From NCBI RefSeq assembly GCF_900111375.1, contig NZ_FOHB01000008.1, positions 62,001 through 126,000 of the forward strand: a stretch of 64,000 nt of DNA, read 5' to 3'. A program made the translations under genes and the position numbers. The stretch is from Pedococcus cremeus. Its GTDB lineage: Bacteria; Actinomycetota; Actinomycetes; Actinomycetales; Dermatophilaceae. Position 1 is the first letter of the stretch, and each line of letters starts with the position of its first letter. The notes under the pieces were generated by a model. It saw nothing but the letters and a program-made list of their open reading frames with translations, had not been told where the DNA came from and did not search any database. Of the stretch, positions 1 through 8,700 are shown one piece after another.

Positions 1-1786
1 CGTAGGAGCCGACCGAGCCGACCCGGGTCTGGCCGTGTCGCCGGGCGACGTCGCGCACGAGGTAGTCCAACGGCTGGGGGAGCGGGGTGTGGCTGGCGTC
101 GGTGAGCGCCGCCAGCACCTGGTCGACCGACCACCCGGCGTCGAGGCAGCGTCGCACCGAGTCGGGCGTGAACCGGTAGACGGTGGCCCCGCCCCGGGAC
201 TCGACATCGGCGACCAGGCGCATGAACTGGGCCAGGCCGCCCTCGAGCGGGCCGGGAGCGATGGCCGTCAGGTCGGCCTGCAGCAGCACGTGCTCGACCG
301 GGGCCGGCAGGTGCGCGTGCATGGCCGCCGCGAGCCGGTCGGCGTCCGCGTCGGCGAGCAGGGCTCGGCCTGCGTGGGAGAGGGCGCCGCGGCCGGTGAC
401 GCCCAGCCACTCGGCCTCCTCGGCCACCGCGGCCACCACGGCGTCGACGGTCGGGGGCAGCCGTCGCGGCCGACGCCAGCGCAGCGCCTGCACGACGGAC
501 TCCCGCTCCGGTGCCGTGCCCTCGGGCAGCCGCTCGAGCTCGCCGAGCACGTCGCGGCGCAGCCCACGCGCGGGCGGCCAGGAGACGTCGGGCCCGAGCG
601 CGTTCACCGTGCCCGAGCCGCCGGGCGGGGTGCCACCCACCAGGTGCGAGGCCCGCGTCGACACCAGCCAGGCCTGGGCCAGCCTCGCCCAGCGGGAGGC
701 CCCCGGCAGCTGCTGCCAGTCGTCGTAGGCCGGGGTCGGTGCCCACACCGGCTCCAGCGAGCCGTCGTCGCCCACGAGGCCCGCGTCGAGCGCGACCTCC
801 GCGACGAAGGCAGCGCGGCGTTCGGGCACGTCGAGCACCTGGGCCAGCCGGCGCAGGTCGCGCACCGCCAGGCCCCCGGCCCGCAGCACGCGCGGTGGGC
901 GGGGCCCCCACTCGGCTGCGAGCTCGTCGACCAGCACGAGCAGGTCGCTCACCTGCTGGCCGGCGGCACTGTCCACCACGGGCGCGTCGTGGGACCGGCC
1001 CTGGACGGCCGGTGGGCCGAGCAGCAGGTCGCGGTGCAACCGCCCGCCCCGCAGCCGCAGGCCCACCTCACGGGGCAGCACGACCTGGTCCGCCGAGACC
1101 GCCAGCAGCAGGCCCTCGGTGAGCAGCCAGCGTGCGCCCTCGGCCACCTTGCCCGCGGCGCCGTGGGTCGGCGGTACGGCCAGCGGCGGCCCCCAGGTCA
1201 ACCGGTCGAGGATGGCCCGGGCGGGCTCGGGTGCCGACGCTAGCAGGGCGTCGAGGCGTGCCGGGTCGGCGAGCGCTGCTGGGGTCGTGCCGCGCACCTC
1301 GGCGGCGGCCGGGCCGAGCCCCGCGATGTGCGGGCCGAGCGCCTCGACGGCCGTCCGCGTGACGTGCAGTCCGTCGGCGCCGCGCCACAGCAGGGCCGAC
1401 GACCACAGGCTGTGCAGCAGGCCCCGCACGCGGTCGCCCATGCCGGGTTCGCCGCTGGGTCCGTCGCTGTGCTCGTCGGGGCCGCCGAGGTGGGTCAGCA
1501 GCAGCCCCTCGTCGAGGGCGCCGAGCTGCAGGGCCGCCACCTCCAGCACCTGGAGGTGCGCGCGGTCGAGGGAGTCGAGCGCACGGTGGACGCTGGCTCG
1601 CGTGCTGGCCCGCGCCGCCAGCGAGGTCAGGTCGGCGGGGGCCGGTCGCGCGAGGTCGGGTCGGCGCTGGAGCAGCTCGCGCAGCTCGTCGTCAGTGCGC
1701 CCGCGGATGTCGTCGGCCAGCGACCGCACCGGCTGCGGCGCCGCCGAGTCGGCGACGTCGGTGGCGGCGTTCGACGAGGTGGGCAC
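1..1786 (-). CDS. Helicase-associated (Helicase_C_3-type) protein, 3' end beyond the left edge
   Basis: Reading the minus strand from the GTG at 1786 gives about 595 open codons with no stop before the edge. The start of the family is recognisable around residues 21-39 (RSLADDIRGRTDDELRELL), and the part nearest the edge reads DVARRHGQTRVGSVGSY, typical of the actinobacterial helicase-associated family (Rv0862c-like). That family usually lies beside an XPB-like helicase gene, which would be outside this window. A DNA-repair or DNA-binding role follows only from the family. The start is supported by a TACCGT box at 1794-1799, seven bases upstream, with no ribosome-binding site, which suggests a leaderless transcript. 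Long open frames on the plus strand here are GC-rich antisense shadows. Confidence 0.85.
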   Translation of the reverse strand, partial: MPTSSNAATDVADSAAPQPVRSLADDIRGRTDDELRELLQRRPDLARPAPADLTSLAARASTRASVHRALDSLDRAHLQVLEVAALQLGALDEGLLLTHLGGPDEHSDGPSGEPGMGDRVRGLLHSLWSSALLWRGADGLHVTRTAVEALGPHIAGLGPAAAEVRGTTPAALADPARLDALLASAPEPARAILDRLTWGPPLAVPPTHGAAGKVAEGARWLLTEGLLLAVSADQVVLPREVGLRLRGGRLHRDLLLGPPAVQGRSHDAPVVDSAAGQQVSDLLVLVDELAAEWGPRPPRVLRAGGLAVRDLRRLAQVLDVPERRAAFVAEVALDAGLVGDDGSLEPVWAPTPAYDDWQQLPGASRWARLAQAWLVSTRASHLVGGTPPGGSGTVNALGPDVSWPPARGLRRDVLGELERLPEGTAPERESVVQALRWRRPRRLPPTVDAVVAAVAEEAEWLGVTGRGALSHAGRALLADADADRLAAAMHAHLPAPVEHVLLQADLTAIAPGPLEGGLAQFMRLVADVESRGGATVYRFTPDSVRRCLDAGWSVDQVLAALTDASHTPLPQPLDYLVRDVARRHGQTRVGSVGSY

Positions 1787-1918
1787 CCGACCAACGGTAG
1801 TCGCGCACGGATGCGAGCACCTCGCCGCAGTGGGCGGTAACTCGTGGTGGGCTTCCAGCCGCCTCCCATCGACCTCACAGGATGCGGGGCCATGCTGGTG
1901 ACGACGGAAGGAGTCGCC

Positions 1919-2701
1919 ATGCCTGACCCGACGCAGCCGATGCCGCCGGCCCAGCCCCCTCGATCGCAGCCCCCTCAGGCTGCCGCGGCGGGTCAGGGCG
2001 CTCCGCCGCCGGGGGCGGCAGGTCCCGGTGCACCGGCAGGTCCGCCGCCGGCCCAGAGCGGCTGGCCGCCACAGGGTGAGCCACACCAGCCCTACGGTCC
2101 GCCACCTCGCCGTCCGGGGCTGTGGCGCCAGGCCACCTCCACCACCGGCGGCAAGCTCGCGACCGGCATCGCCATCGTCCTCGCCGGCGTGCTGCTGCTC
2201 GGCGTGCTGGCGGTCGGCGCGTTCGGGGCCACCCGTGCGGTCGGCCTGTGGGGCGACCACGGTCAGCGCGCCTCCCAGCGCGACGGCTGGGGGCCGGGCG
2301 GCCGGTTCGACGACGGCAACCGCATGGGGCCCGGCATGGGTCCGCGCTCCGGCCCGGGGAACGGCAACGGCAACGGGCAGGGCAACGGCCTGGGCGGCGG
2401 GATGACGCGCGGCAACGGCATGCTCGGCCAGCTGGGCGGGGTGCAGCACGGCGAGCTCACCGTGACCGGCAGCGACGGCAAGGCCGTCGTCATGACCGTG
2501 CAGCGGGGCACGGTGACCGCCGCCAGTGCGACCTCGGTGTCCGTGCGCAGCGACGACGGCTACGCGCAGACGTATGCCGTGAACGCCTCCACCCGGGTCC
2601 GCGGCATCTCGGCGACGCAGCCGCAGAGGGACGACCAGGTGGTCGTGCTGGCCCGCAAGGCCGACAAGGTGGCCACGCAGATCCGCGTGGTGAACCGCTG
2701 A
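1919..2701 (+). CDS. Proline-rich single-pass membrane protein with DUF5666-like C-terminal domain
   Basis: The ATG at 1919 follows a good ribosome-binding site (GGAAGGAG); an in-frame ATG at 1844 lacks one. The 260-residue product has a Pro/Gln/Gly-rich cytoplasmic tail (about 1-70), one membrane helix (about 79-104), a Gly/Asn/Met-rich linker (about 115-165) and a C-terminal beta domain (about 175-258) containing repeated VTVQRGTVT / SVSVRSDDG-like strands. That domain resembles DUF5666, an extracytoplasmic fold of unknown function. No enzymatic motif is visible. The last codons and stop are copied again 35 bp downstream (see the repeat entry). Confidence 0.8.
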   Translation: MPDPTQPMPPAQPPRSQPPQAAAAGQGAPPPGAAGPGAPAGPPPAQSGWPPQGEPHQPYGPPPRRPGLWRQATSTTGGKLATGIAIVLAGVLLLGVLAVGAFGATRAVGLWGDHGQRASQRDGWGPGGRFDDGNRMGPGMGPRSGPGNGNGNGQGNGLGGGMTRGNGMLGQLGGVQHGELTVTGSDGKAVVMTVQRGTVTAASATSVSVRSDDGYAQTYAVNASTRVRGISATQPQRDDQVVVLARKADKVATQIRVVNR

Positions 2702-2737
2702 GGGACGACACGCTCTCTGCCATGGTGAACCGCTGAG
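2688..2737. repeat. 15-bp direct repeat copying the gene end and stop codon
   Basis: TGGTGAACCGCTGAG occurs at 2688-2702, the last codons and stop of the DUF5666-like gene, and identically at 2723-2737. It recreates Val-Asn-Arg-stop just downstream. It is one of several such 3'-end duplications in the window. Confidence 0.9.
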
Positions 2738-2763
2738 CGCACCCGTCCCCGACCTCCTGGACC

Positions 2764-2804
2764 GCACCCCCACCGGCTCACCCCCTGCGAGCCGGTGGGG
2801 GTGC
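2764..2804 (+). terminator. Perfect 16-bp hairpin after the DUF5666-like gene
   Basis: The arms are 2764-2779 (GCACCCCCACCGGCTC) and 2789-2804, with a 9-nt loop. There is no T tract, as is common in high-GC actinobacteria. It probably ends the upstream transcript and lies just before the galM-like promoter box at 2808. Confidence 0.7.
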
Positions 2805-2819
2805 CAGTAGGTTGCGGCC

Positions 2820-3755
2820 ATGAACGCGGCACGGCAGGAGCACCCCAGCGGCGAGCAGTGGACGATCCGCCACGGCGACCTCGAGGCCACCGTGGTCGAG
2901 GTCGGCGGTGGCCTGCGCACCCTCACGGCCGGTGGCCTCGACGTGCTCGCCGGCTACGGCGCTGACGGGATGGCGAGCTCGGGCCGGGGCCAGCTGCTCA
3001 TGCCGTGGCCCAACCGGCTGCGCGACGGCCGCTACCGGTTCGACGGCCGCGACCAGCAGCTCGCCCTCACCGAGCCCGCCCGCGGCAACGCCAGCCACGG
3101 CCTGGTGCGCTGGGCGCTCTGGTCGGTGCTCGACCGGTCGGAGTCGGCCCTCACGGTCGGCTACCGGCTGCACCCACAGCAGGGCTGGTCGGGACGGCTG
3201 GACCTGAGCGTCCGCTACGAGCTGTCGGCCGCCGGGCTGGAGGTCAGCACCACCGTGGACAACGTCGGTGCCGACCGGGCGCCCTTCGGCTACGGCGCCC
3301 ACCCCTACATCGCCCTGGGTGACACCAGCCTCTCCGACGTGGTGCTGACCGTGCCGGCTGTCGAGCAGGTGCTGGTCGACGACCAGCGCAAGCTGCCCAC
3401 CGGCGCCGCGCCGGTCGAGCAGGACGACCACGACTTCCGCCGGGCGCGGCCACTCGGCGCCACCCGGCTGGACACCGCGTTCACCGGCCTGTCCCGCGAC
3501 GACGACGGCCGCTGGCGGGTCCGCGTGGGCGGACTCGTCGACCGCCCCGACGTGTCGGTGTGGGGCGACCGCTCCTTCGGCTGGGTGCAGGTCTTCACCG
3601 ACAAGGGCGAGGACCACGGCGTCGACGGCGTCCGCGGGGTCGCGGTCGAGCCGCTCAGCTGTCCCGCGGACGCGTTCAACTCCGGTGAGGGCCTCGTGGT
3701 GCTCGAGCCCGGCGAGCAGTGGTCAGGTCAGTGGGGTCTGGTGGTGCACCGCTGA
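2820..3755 (+). CDS. galM: Aldose 1-epimerase family protein
   Basis: The 311-residue protein matches the galactose mutarotase family, which interconverts alpha and beta anomers of free sugars. Expected active-site landmarks are present: Arg66 in PWPNRLRDG, His93 in NASHGLV, His161 in GYGAHPY and the general-base Glu277 in VAVEPLSCPADAFN. Length is normal for the family and there is no signal peptide. No ribosome-binding site precedes the ATG, but TAGGTT at 2808-2813 lies six bases upstream, so the message is probably leaderless. The last 33 bp overlap the end of the convergent transporter gene. The true substrate (galactose, glucose or another aldose) cannot be read from sequence. Confidence 0.88.
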   Translation: MNAARQEHPSGEQWTIRHGDLEATVVEVGGGLRTLTAGGLDVLAGYGADGMASSGRGQLLMPWPNRLRDGRYRFDGRDQQLALTEPARGNASHGLVRWALWSVLDRSESALTVGYRLHPQQGWSGRLDLSVRYELSAAGLEVSTTVDNVGADRAPFGYGAHPYIALGDTSLSDVVLTVPAVEQVLVDDQRKLPTGAAPVEQDDHDFRRARPLGATRLDTAFTGLSRDDDGRWRVRVGGLVDRPDVSVWGDRSFGWVQVFTDKGEDHGVDGVRGVAVEPLSCPADAFNSGEGLVVLEPGEQWSGQWGLVVHR

Positions 3756-5150
3756 GGCCCCGGCCAGGGGCTCAGTGAAGGGCTCGGTGACGGGCTCGGT
3801 GCCGGGCGCGGCGAGGTGCTCGGTGACGGGCTCGGTGACGGGAGCCGGGGCAGCGCCACGGGCGGGCGCACCCGTGGCCTCCGGGAGCTCCGCCTCACGG
3901 TGGAGACCGTTGACGGCCGGCGTGATGCGCTGCTCGAGCAGGCGGGCCAGCCAGACCATGCCGACGCAGCCGCCCACCAGCAGGGCGATGTATACCCCGG
4001 CGAGCCGGTGCTGCAGGAGCACGCCCGCCACCACGGGCCCGAGGATGGTCCCGCCCTGGAAGGCGCCCGCGCTGATCGCGTTGTAGCGGCCCCGCAGGTG
4101 GTCGGGCGCGAGGTCGTTGGTGATCGCCGGGATGGTCGGCTGCAGCATGGTCTCGCCGAGGGCGAAGAGGCTCATGAAGGTCAGCACCGCCGCGCTGGCC
4201 GCCACGGATCCCGGTACGACGCCGCCCACGCCCAGGGACAGCCAGGAGACCGCCCACAGCCCGGACATCACCATGAAGACCCGCGTGCGCCGCTTGCCGC
4301 TGATCCGGCCCAGCACCAGGAACTGCAGGCCGACGATGACCGCGGTGTTGATGGCGAACGCGAAGCCGATCACCTCCGTGGAGACGCCGGCGACGCCGCG
4401 GGCGAACGCCGGCATGCCGGCCTCCATCTGCCCGTAGCCCACGAAGGTGGCGACGAAGGTCAGCAGCGTCAGCCACAGCACCTCCGGCCGCCGGAGGATC
4501 GCGAGGTAGGAGCCCGGCTCGCCGGTGGCGTGCTCGGGCGCCTCGGCGCGGCCGTGCACGTGCCGCAGGGGGCCGAGCAGCAGCGCGATCGGCACGAGCA
4601 TCGACACGGCGTCGGCGAGGAAGATCGCCGTGAACGTCGCAGGGCGGTCGACGTCGACCACGATGCCGCCGACCACGCCGCCCACCCCGATGCCGAGGTT
4701 GACGAGCGCGAAGTTGATGCCGAAGTACTGCTGGCGCGCCGAGCCGTCGACGACCGCGGCGATCAGGGCGTTGAAGGCCGGCCACGAGATGCCGAAGCTG
4801 AAGCCGAGGAACAGGAAGGCCAGGGCCACCGTCAGCGGCGTCGTCGCGAAGGCCAGGACCACGCAGCCGACGAGCTGCGCAGTCGTGGCCAGCAGCAGCA
4901 TGACGCGGGCGCCCAGGCGGTCGGTGAGGCTGCCGCCGGGCCCGGTGACGGCCAGGGCGAACACCGCGATGAGCGACATGAGCAGGCCCGACAGGCCGAG
5001 TTCGATGCCGCGGACCTCGTGCAGGTAGATCACCGTGAACGGCAGGGTCAGGCCGCGGCCGAGGGTCTGGATGGCGACCGTCGACAGGAGCCACCGGCCC
5101 TCGGTCGGCAGCTGGGCCCAGAACTCCCGGGTTCCCCCGCGTGTGGTCAT
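3723..5150 (-). CDS. MFS transporter with repetitive acidic tail
   Basis: About 475 residues with twelve predicted membrane helices and a typical MFS loop-2 motif (GGSLTDRLGARV). It resembles actinobacterial drug/proton antiporters of the Rv0876c kind, judged from memory of that neighbourhood; the substrate is unknown. I start at the ATG at 5150 (MTTRGGTREFW) because upstream residues are low-complexity; an ATG three codons earlier is equally possible. The C-terminus is a run of TEPV/TEPF tetrapeptides encoded by a 12-bp tandem repeat, and this tail overlaps the galM-like gene by 33 bp. The overlap suggests the tail is a recent extension. Confidence 0.87.
   Translation of the reverse strand: MTTRGGTREFWAQLPTEGRWLLSTVAIQTLGRGLTLPFTVIYLHEVRGIELGLSGLLMSLIAVFALAVTGPGGSLTDRLGARVMLLLATTAQLVGCVVLAFATTPLTVALAFLFLGFSFGISWPAFNALIAAVVDGSARQQYFGINFALVNLGIGVGGVVGGIVVDVDRPATFTAIFLADAVSMLVPIALLLGPLRHVHGRAEAPEHATGEPGSYLAILRRPEVLWLTLLTFVATFVGYGQMEAGMPAFARGVAGVSTEVIGFAFAINTAVIVGLQFLVLGRISGKRRTRVFMVMSGLWAVSWLSLGVGGVVPGSVAASAAVLTFMSLFALGETMLQPTIPAITNDLAPDHLRGRYNAISAGAFQGGTILGPVVAGVLLQHRLAGVYIALLVGGCVGMVWLARLLEQRITPAVNGLHREAELPEATGAPARGAAPAPVTEPVTEHLAAPGTEPVTEPFTEPLAGASAVHHQTPLT
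3769..3840. repeat. 12-bp tandem repeat (six units) at the 3' end of the MFS gene
   Basis: Units are variants of GGCTCGGTGACG, at 3769, 3781, 3793, 3805, 3817 and 3829. On the minus strand they encode Thr-Glu-Pro-Val/Phe tetrapeptides. The period is a multiple of three, so unit-number changes would keep the frame. Confidence 0.9.
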
Positions 5151-5349
5151 GCCCGCCATCGTCCCGTACGCCCCCGACAGCCCCTCAACCGGTTTTCCCG
5201 GCCGCCTCCGAGGGGGCGGAGAGCGCGTGCCGCCCACGCGGCATACCGGCTCATGGATTTGGCCCGACACGTTAGCCTTGCGTGAGGCGCACTTCCAGCA
5301 GCGCCGAACACGAGCTTCTTTTGACTTCTTTCACAGGCAGAGGTGGGCA

Positions 5350-5745
5350 GTGCCTACAGGCAAGGTCAAGTGGTACGACGCGGAGAAGGGCTTCGGCTTC
5401 CTCTCCGACGACGAGGGTGGTGACGTGTTCCTGCACGCCAACGCCCTCCCGGAGGGCGTCACCACCCTCAAGGGCGGCACCCGCGTCGAGTTCGGCATCG
5501 TGGAGGGCCGGCGCGGTGCGCAGGCGCTGTCGGTGCGCGTCCTCGAGCCCGCGCCCAGCGTCAGCGCCGGCAAGCGCGAGCAGGCCCGCATGAAGCCCGA
5601 GGACCTCGTCACGGTCATCGAGGACAGCATCAAGCTGCTCGACGACGTCTCGAACTCGCTGCGCCGCGGCCACCGGCCCGACAAGGCCCACGGCAACAAG
5701 CTCGCCAAGGTGCTGCGCGGCCTCGCCGACCAGCTGGAGTCCTGA
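5350..5745 (+). CDS. Cold-shock domain protein with C-terminal extension
   Basis: The GTG at 5350 follows AGAGGTGGG. The 131-residue product starts with a cold-shock domain (about 1-66) carrying RNP1 (KGFGFL, 13-18) and RNP2 (VFLHANA, 26-32), so it should bind single-stranded RNA and DNA. An alpha-helical extension (about 80-131) distinguishes it from 67-residue CspA-type proteins and matches the longer mycobacterial CspB type. It is followed two bases later by the DUF3027 gene, and the two are probably co-transcribed. The function of the extension is unknown. Confidence 0.92.
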   Translation: MPTGKVKWYDAEKGFGFLSDDEGGDVFLHANALPEGVTTLKGGTRVEFGIVEGRRGAQALSVRVLEPAPSVSAGKREQARMKPEDLVTVIEDSIKLLDDVSNSLRRGHRPDKAHGNKLAKVLRGLADQLES

Positions 5746-5746
5746 C

Positions 5747-6487
5747 GTGCCGGCACCCAAGGACGACGCCGTGCTGAAGGCCTCGGTGGACCTGGCCCGC
5801 GAGGCTGCCGAGTCGATCGCCGAGGCCGGCACGGTCGGTGACCACCTCGGCATGGAGATGGTCGAGGAGCGCCTCGCCACCCACTATTTCGCCTGCACCG
5901 CCGCGGCCTACCCCGGCTGGCGCTGGGCCATCACCGTGGCCCGCGTGCCGCGCGGGAAGGTCGCCACGGTCTGCGAGACCAACCTCGTGCCCGGCGAGGG
6001 CGCGCTGCTGTCGCCCGAGTGGGTGCCGTATGCCGAGCGGCTGGCTCCCGGCGACGTCGGCCCCGGCGACGTGCTCCCCTACAAGGAGGAGGACGCCAAC
6101 CTCGAGCCCGGTTTCGAGGCGACCGGCGACGAGGACGTCGACCAGGTGGCCCTGTGGGAGCTCGGCCTCGGGCGCCCGCGGGTCCTGTCGGCCGAGGGGC
6201 GCGAGGCGGCGGCCCAGCGCTGGTACGACGGCGACAACGGGCCCCACGCCGAGGTCGCCGAGAAGGCCCCGGCGCCGTGCTCCTCGTGCGGCTACTTCCT
6301 CCCCATGGCGGGGGCGTTGAGGTCTTTTTTCGGCGTGTGCGCCAACGCCTGGTCACCCAGCGACGGTCGCGTCGTGAGTCTTGACCACGGCTGCGGCGCC
6401 CACTCCGAGGTCGACGTCGATCAGCAGTCACCCGTGTCCGGCGGCGGCGAGCCGCTGGTCGACGAGGAGGCCTTCGACCTGGTCTGA
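5747..6487 (+). CDS. DUF3027 family protein
   Basis: The 246-residue soluble protein starts at the GTG at 5747, immediately after the cold-shock gene stop. It carries signatures of the actinobacterial DUF3027 family: PGWRWAITVARV, VCETNLVPGEGALLSPEW and a late cysteine cluster (PCSSCGYF, then FGVCANAWSP, then a GCGAHSE motif), which suggests a metal or zinc site. No function is established to my knowledge. Conserved co-location with the cold-shock gene hints at a role in RNA or stationary-phase physiology; this is inference. Confidence 0.85.
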   Translation: MPAPKDDAVLKASVDLAREAAESIAEAGTVGDHLGMEMVEERLATHYFACTAAAYPGWRWAITVARVPRGKVATVCETNLVPGEGALLSPEWVPYAERLAPGDVGPGDVLPYKEEDANLEPGFEATGDEDVDQVALWELGLGRPRVLSAEGREAAAQRWYDGDNGPHAEVAEKAPAPCSSCGYFLPMAGALRSFFGVCANAWSPSDGRVVSLDHGCGAHSEVDVDQQSPVSGGGEPLVDEEAFDLV

Positions 6488-6531
6488 CGCTCAGGCGTCG
6501 GAGGCGTCTAGCGCTCAGGCGTCGGAGGCGT
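6488..6531. repeat. 20-bp direct repeat copying the DUF2530 gene end
   Basis: CGCTCAGGCGTCGGAGGCGT occurs at 6488-6507 and 6512-6531. The second copy holds the last codons and stop of the minus-strand DUF2530 gene. The first lies just beyond the stop, between the convergent genes. Confidence 0.92.
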
Positions 6532-6838
6532 TGCCGCGCCCGCGGCGCACGTAGCTGTACCCGAGCAGGCCGAGCACGATCCCGGCCACACAGCACCACG
6601 GCCACCACGACCGGTCGCCGGTGTGCAGGGCCGGCACCGCGAGGGTGACGACCAGCGCCACCGCCCACAGCCCGATACCCCACAGCACCACCCGCGTGGT
6701 GCGCCAGGGCAGCGGCTGCGGCTCGGTCACCCGGGCTGACGAGCCCACCGCCGGGCCTACCGCCGGGCCCACTGCCGGACCGGCCGCGTGGCCGGTGGTG
6801 GGCGCGCCGTCGGGGCGGCTCGCGCTGGGCTGTCTCAC
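6515..6838 (-). CDS. DUF2530 small membrane protein
   Basis: The 107-residue protein has two membrane helices (about 47-68 and 78-96) and a positively charged C-terminus (YVRRGRGNASDA), typical of DUF2530 (Rv0879c-like). The N-terminus contains a GPAV tetrapeptide repeated three times (about residues 20-31), encoded by a 12-bp tandem repeat at about 6746-6785. No known function. It diverges from the purine permease gene and converges with DUF3027. Confidence 0.8.
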   Translation of the reverse strand: MRQPSASRPDGAPTTGHAAGPAVGPAVGPAVGSSARVTEPQPLPWRTTRVVLWGIGLWAVALVVTLAVPALHTGDRSWWPWCCVAGIVLGLLGYSYVRRGRGNASDA

Positions 6839-6889
6839 GACGGCAGCCTATCGCCAGGACAAACCTGCCCAGGCCGTACTCTTCTGCCC

Positions 6890-8380
6890 ATGTCGAAAGC
6901 CCCCTCCGTGACGCGCGAGGCCGTCTCCACCAGCGCCCTCGACTCGTTCTTCCAGATCACCGAGCGTGGCTCGACGGTCGGCCGCGAGATCCGCGGTGGC
7001 CTGGCCACCTTCTTCACGATGGCCTACATCGTCGTGCTCAACCCGCTCATCATCGGCACCCAGGCCGACTCCACCGGCCAGTTCCTCGGTGGCGGCACCA
7101 GCCCGAACCTGCACCTGGTCGCCGCGGCCACCGCCCTCGTGGCCGGCGTGATGACCCTGCTCATGGGGGTCGTCGCCAACTACCCGCTGGCCCTGGCCAC
7201 CGGCCTCGGCCTCAACGCCTTCGTCACCTTCGGGGTGGCCAAGCTGCCGGGGATGACCTGGGCCGACGCCATGGGCCTGGTGGTCATCGAGGGCATCATC
7301 ATCACGGTGCTGGTGCTCACCGGCTTCCGCCAGGCGGTGTTCCGCGCCATCCCGGCCCAGCTCAAGACCGCGATCAGCGTGGGCATCGGCCTGTTCATCA
7401 CCATCATCGGCCTGGTCGACGCCGGCTTCGTGCGCAAGCCCGCCGGCGGCCCCGTGCCGGTCGAGCTCGGCATCGGTGGCTTCCTCACCGGGTGGCCGCT
7501 GCTCGTCTTCGTCGTGGGCCTGCTGGCGATCATCGTCATGATGGTCAAGGGCGTGAAGGGCGCGATCCTCTACGGCATCGTGGGCGCCACGGTGCTGGCC
7601 GTCATCGTCGAGACCATCGCGAACGTCGGTGGCCAGACCGACAACACGGGCAAGCTGGTCAACCCGGCCGGCTGGGGCCTCAACGTCCCGGAGATCCCGA
7701 GCTCGGTGGCGAGCCTGCCCGACTTCGGGCTGCTGGGTCACTTCAGCCTGCTCGGCTCGTTCTCCAAGATCGGCATCGTCGCCGCGATGCTGCTCGTCTT
7801 CACCCTGCTCCTCGCGGACTTCTTCGACACCATGGGCACGATGGTCGCCATCGGCTCCGAGGCCGGCCTGCTCGACAAGGACGGCAACCCGCCCAACGCC
7901 GAGCGCATCCTCATCGTCGACTCCGTCGCCGCCATCGCCGGTGGTGCCGGCTCAGTCTCGTCGAACACCTCCTACATCGAGTCGGCCTCCGGCGTCGGTG
8001 AGGGTGCCCGCACCGGCCTGGCCTCCGTGGTCACCGGCGTGCTCTTCCTGCTGGCGACCTTCCTGTCCCCGCTGGTCAACGTCGTGCCCTACGAGGCGGC
8101 CACCCCGGCCCTCATCGTCGTGGGCTTCCTGATGATGCAGCAGGTCAAGGGCATCGACTGGGACGACCTCGAGATCGCGATCCCGGCGTTCCTGACGATC
8201 GTGCTCATGCCGTTCACCTACTCGATCACCGTGGGCATCGGCGCCGGCTTCGTCGTCTACACCCTGCTGAAGGTCGTTCGCGGCAAGACCAGCCAGATCC
8301 ACCCCCTGCTCTGGGGTGTCTCGGTGCTGTTCGTCATCTACTTCGCCATCGACCCGCTGCGCAACGCCGTCGGCATCTGA
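6890..8380 (+). CDS. NCS2-family purine permease (guanine/hypoxanthine type)
   Basis: The 496-residue integral membrane protein has about 13 helices and the AzgA/PbuG-type signatures ALATGLGLNAFVTF and LADFFDTMGTMVAIG, with GSVSSNTSYIESASGVGEG near the substrate site. These place it among purine:proton symporters for adenine, guanine or hypoxanthine. The ATG at 6890 has no ribosome-binding site. TACTCT at 6877-6882 lies seven bases upstream, so translation is probably leaderless. A strong terminator follows. An upstream in-frame start would overlap the divergent DUF2530 gene and lacks family similarity. Confidence 0.92.
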   Translation: MSKAPSVTREAVSTSALDSFFQITERGSTVGREIRGGLATFFTMAYIVVLNPLIIGTQADSTGQFLGGGTSPNLHLVAAATALVAGVMTLLMGVVANYPLALATGLGLNAFVTFGVAKLPGMTWADAMGLVVIEGIIITVLVLTGFRQAVFRAIPAQLKTAISVGIGLFITIIGLVDAGFVRKPAGGPVPVELGIGGFLTGWPLLVFVVGLLAIIVMMVKGVKGAILYGIVGATVLAVIVETIANVGGQTDNTGKLVNPAGWGLNVPEIPSSVASLPDFGLLGHFSLLGSFSKIGIVAAMLLVFTLLLADFFDTMGTMVAIGSEAGLLDKDGNPPNAERILIVDSVAAIAGGAGSVSSNTSYIESASGVGEGARTGLASVVTGVLFLLATFLSPLVNVVPYEAATPALIVVGFLMMQQVKGIDWDDLEIAIPAFLTIVLMPFTYSITVGIGAGFVVYTLLKVVRGKTSQIHPLLWGVSVLFVIYFAIDPLRNAVGI

Positions 8381-8400
8381 CCCCAGGCACCCACCCCGTA

Positions 8401-8435
8401 TGCCGGGTGGTCACCCTCGCGGTGACCACCCGGCA
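8401..8435 (+). terminator. Perfect 15-bp terminator hairpin after the purine permease
   Basis: The arms are 8401-8415 and 8421-8435 with a 5-nt loop (CTCGC), followed by CACGCCTTTT. This is a good intrinsic terminator. The left arm begins inside a GTATGCC motif. Confidence 0.85.
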
Positions 8436-8539
8436 CACGCCTTTTCACGGCCGTTTCGAGGCGTCCCGCGGTGGGTACCTGTGCTGATGCCGGTGGAGTC
8501 GCGGGGGCGCCCCCGGACGGCAGGGGTCAGGGGGACGGG

Positions 8540-8572
8540 CCCGGGTGGCGGCAGCCGCTTCCGCCACCCGGG
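8540..8572. terminator. 12-bp hairpin in the gap before the MarR gene
   Basis: CCCGGGTGGCGG at 8540-8551 pairs with 8561-8572 across a 9-nt loop. The rest of the 8436-8644 gap holds no convincing gene. The hairpin may be a second terminator or insulate the MarR promoter. Confidence 0.5.
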
Positions 8573-8644
8573 TTCTGTCGGAGTCGGCGCCGGTGCCTCA
8601 GTCGGCTCGGACGTCCTCGGCAGGCGGTGGTCACCCCTCGCTGG

Positions 8645-8680
8645 AATAGTTAGCACAGGTAATGAGTTGTGCTAACTATT
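8645..8680 (+). promoter_or_regulatory. 13-bp perfect inverted-repeat operator for the MarR operon
   Basis: AATAGTTAGCACA (8645-8657) and its exact complement (8668-8680) are separated by 10 nt, ending 20 bp before the MarR start. The stretch is strikingly AT-rich for this genome. Position, symmetry and the adjacent MarR gene suggest an autoregulatory operator over the promoter of the MarR-MFS operon. Confidence 0.8.
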
Positions 8681-8700
8681 GTGAGTGAGGGAGGACTGCC

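Noticed and set aside
35-1243. 402-codon open frame on the plus strand
   Set aside because: It is the antisense of the helicase-associated gene; Arg/Gly/Pro-heavy composition shows a GC-driven shadow frame.
5270-5295. Possible IdeR iron box (TTAGCCTTGCGTGAGG)
   Set aside because: Only about half of the TTAGGTTAGGCTAACCTAA-type consensus matches and the neighbouring genes are not iron-related.
8411-8656. 81-codon minus-strand frame before the MarR gene
   Set aside because: Runs across two terminator hairpins and the operator; Pro/Thr-rich composition looks like non-coding GC sequence.
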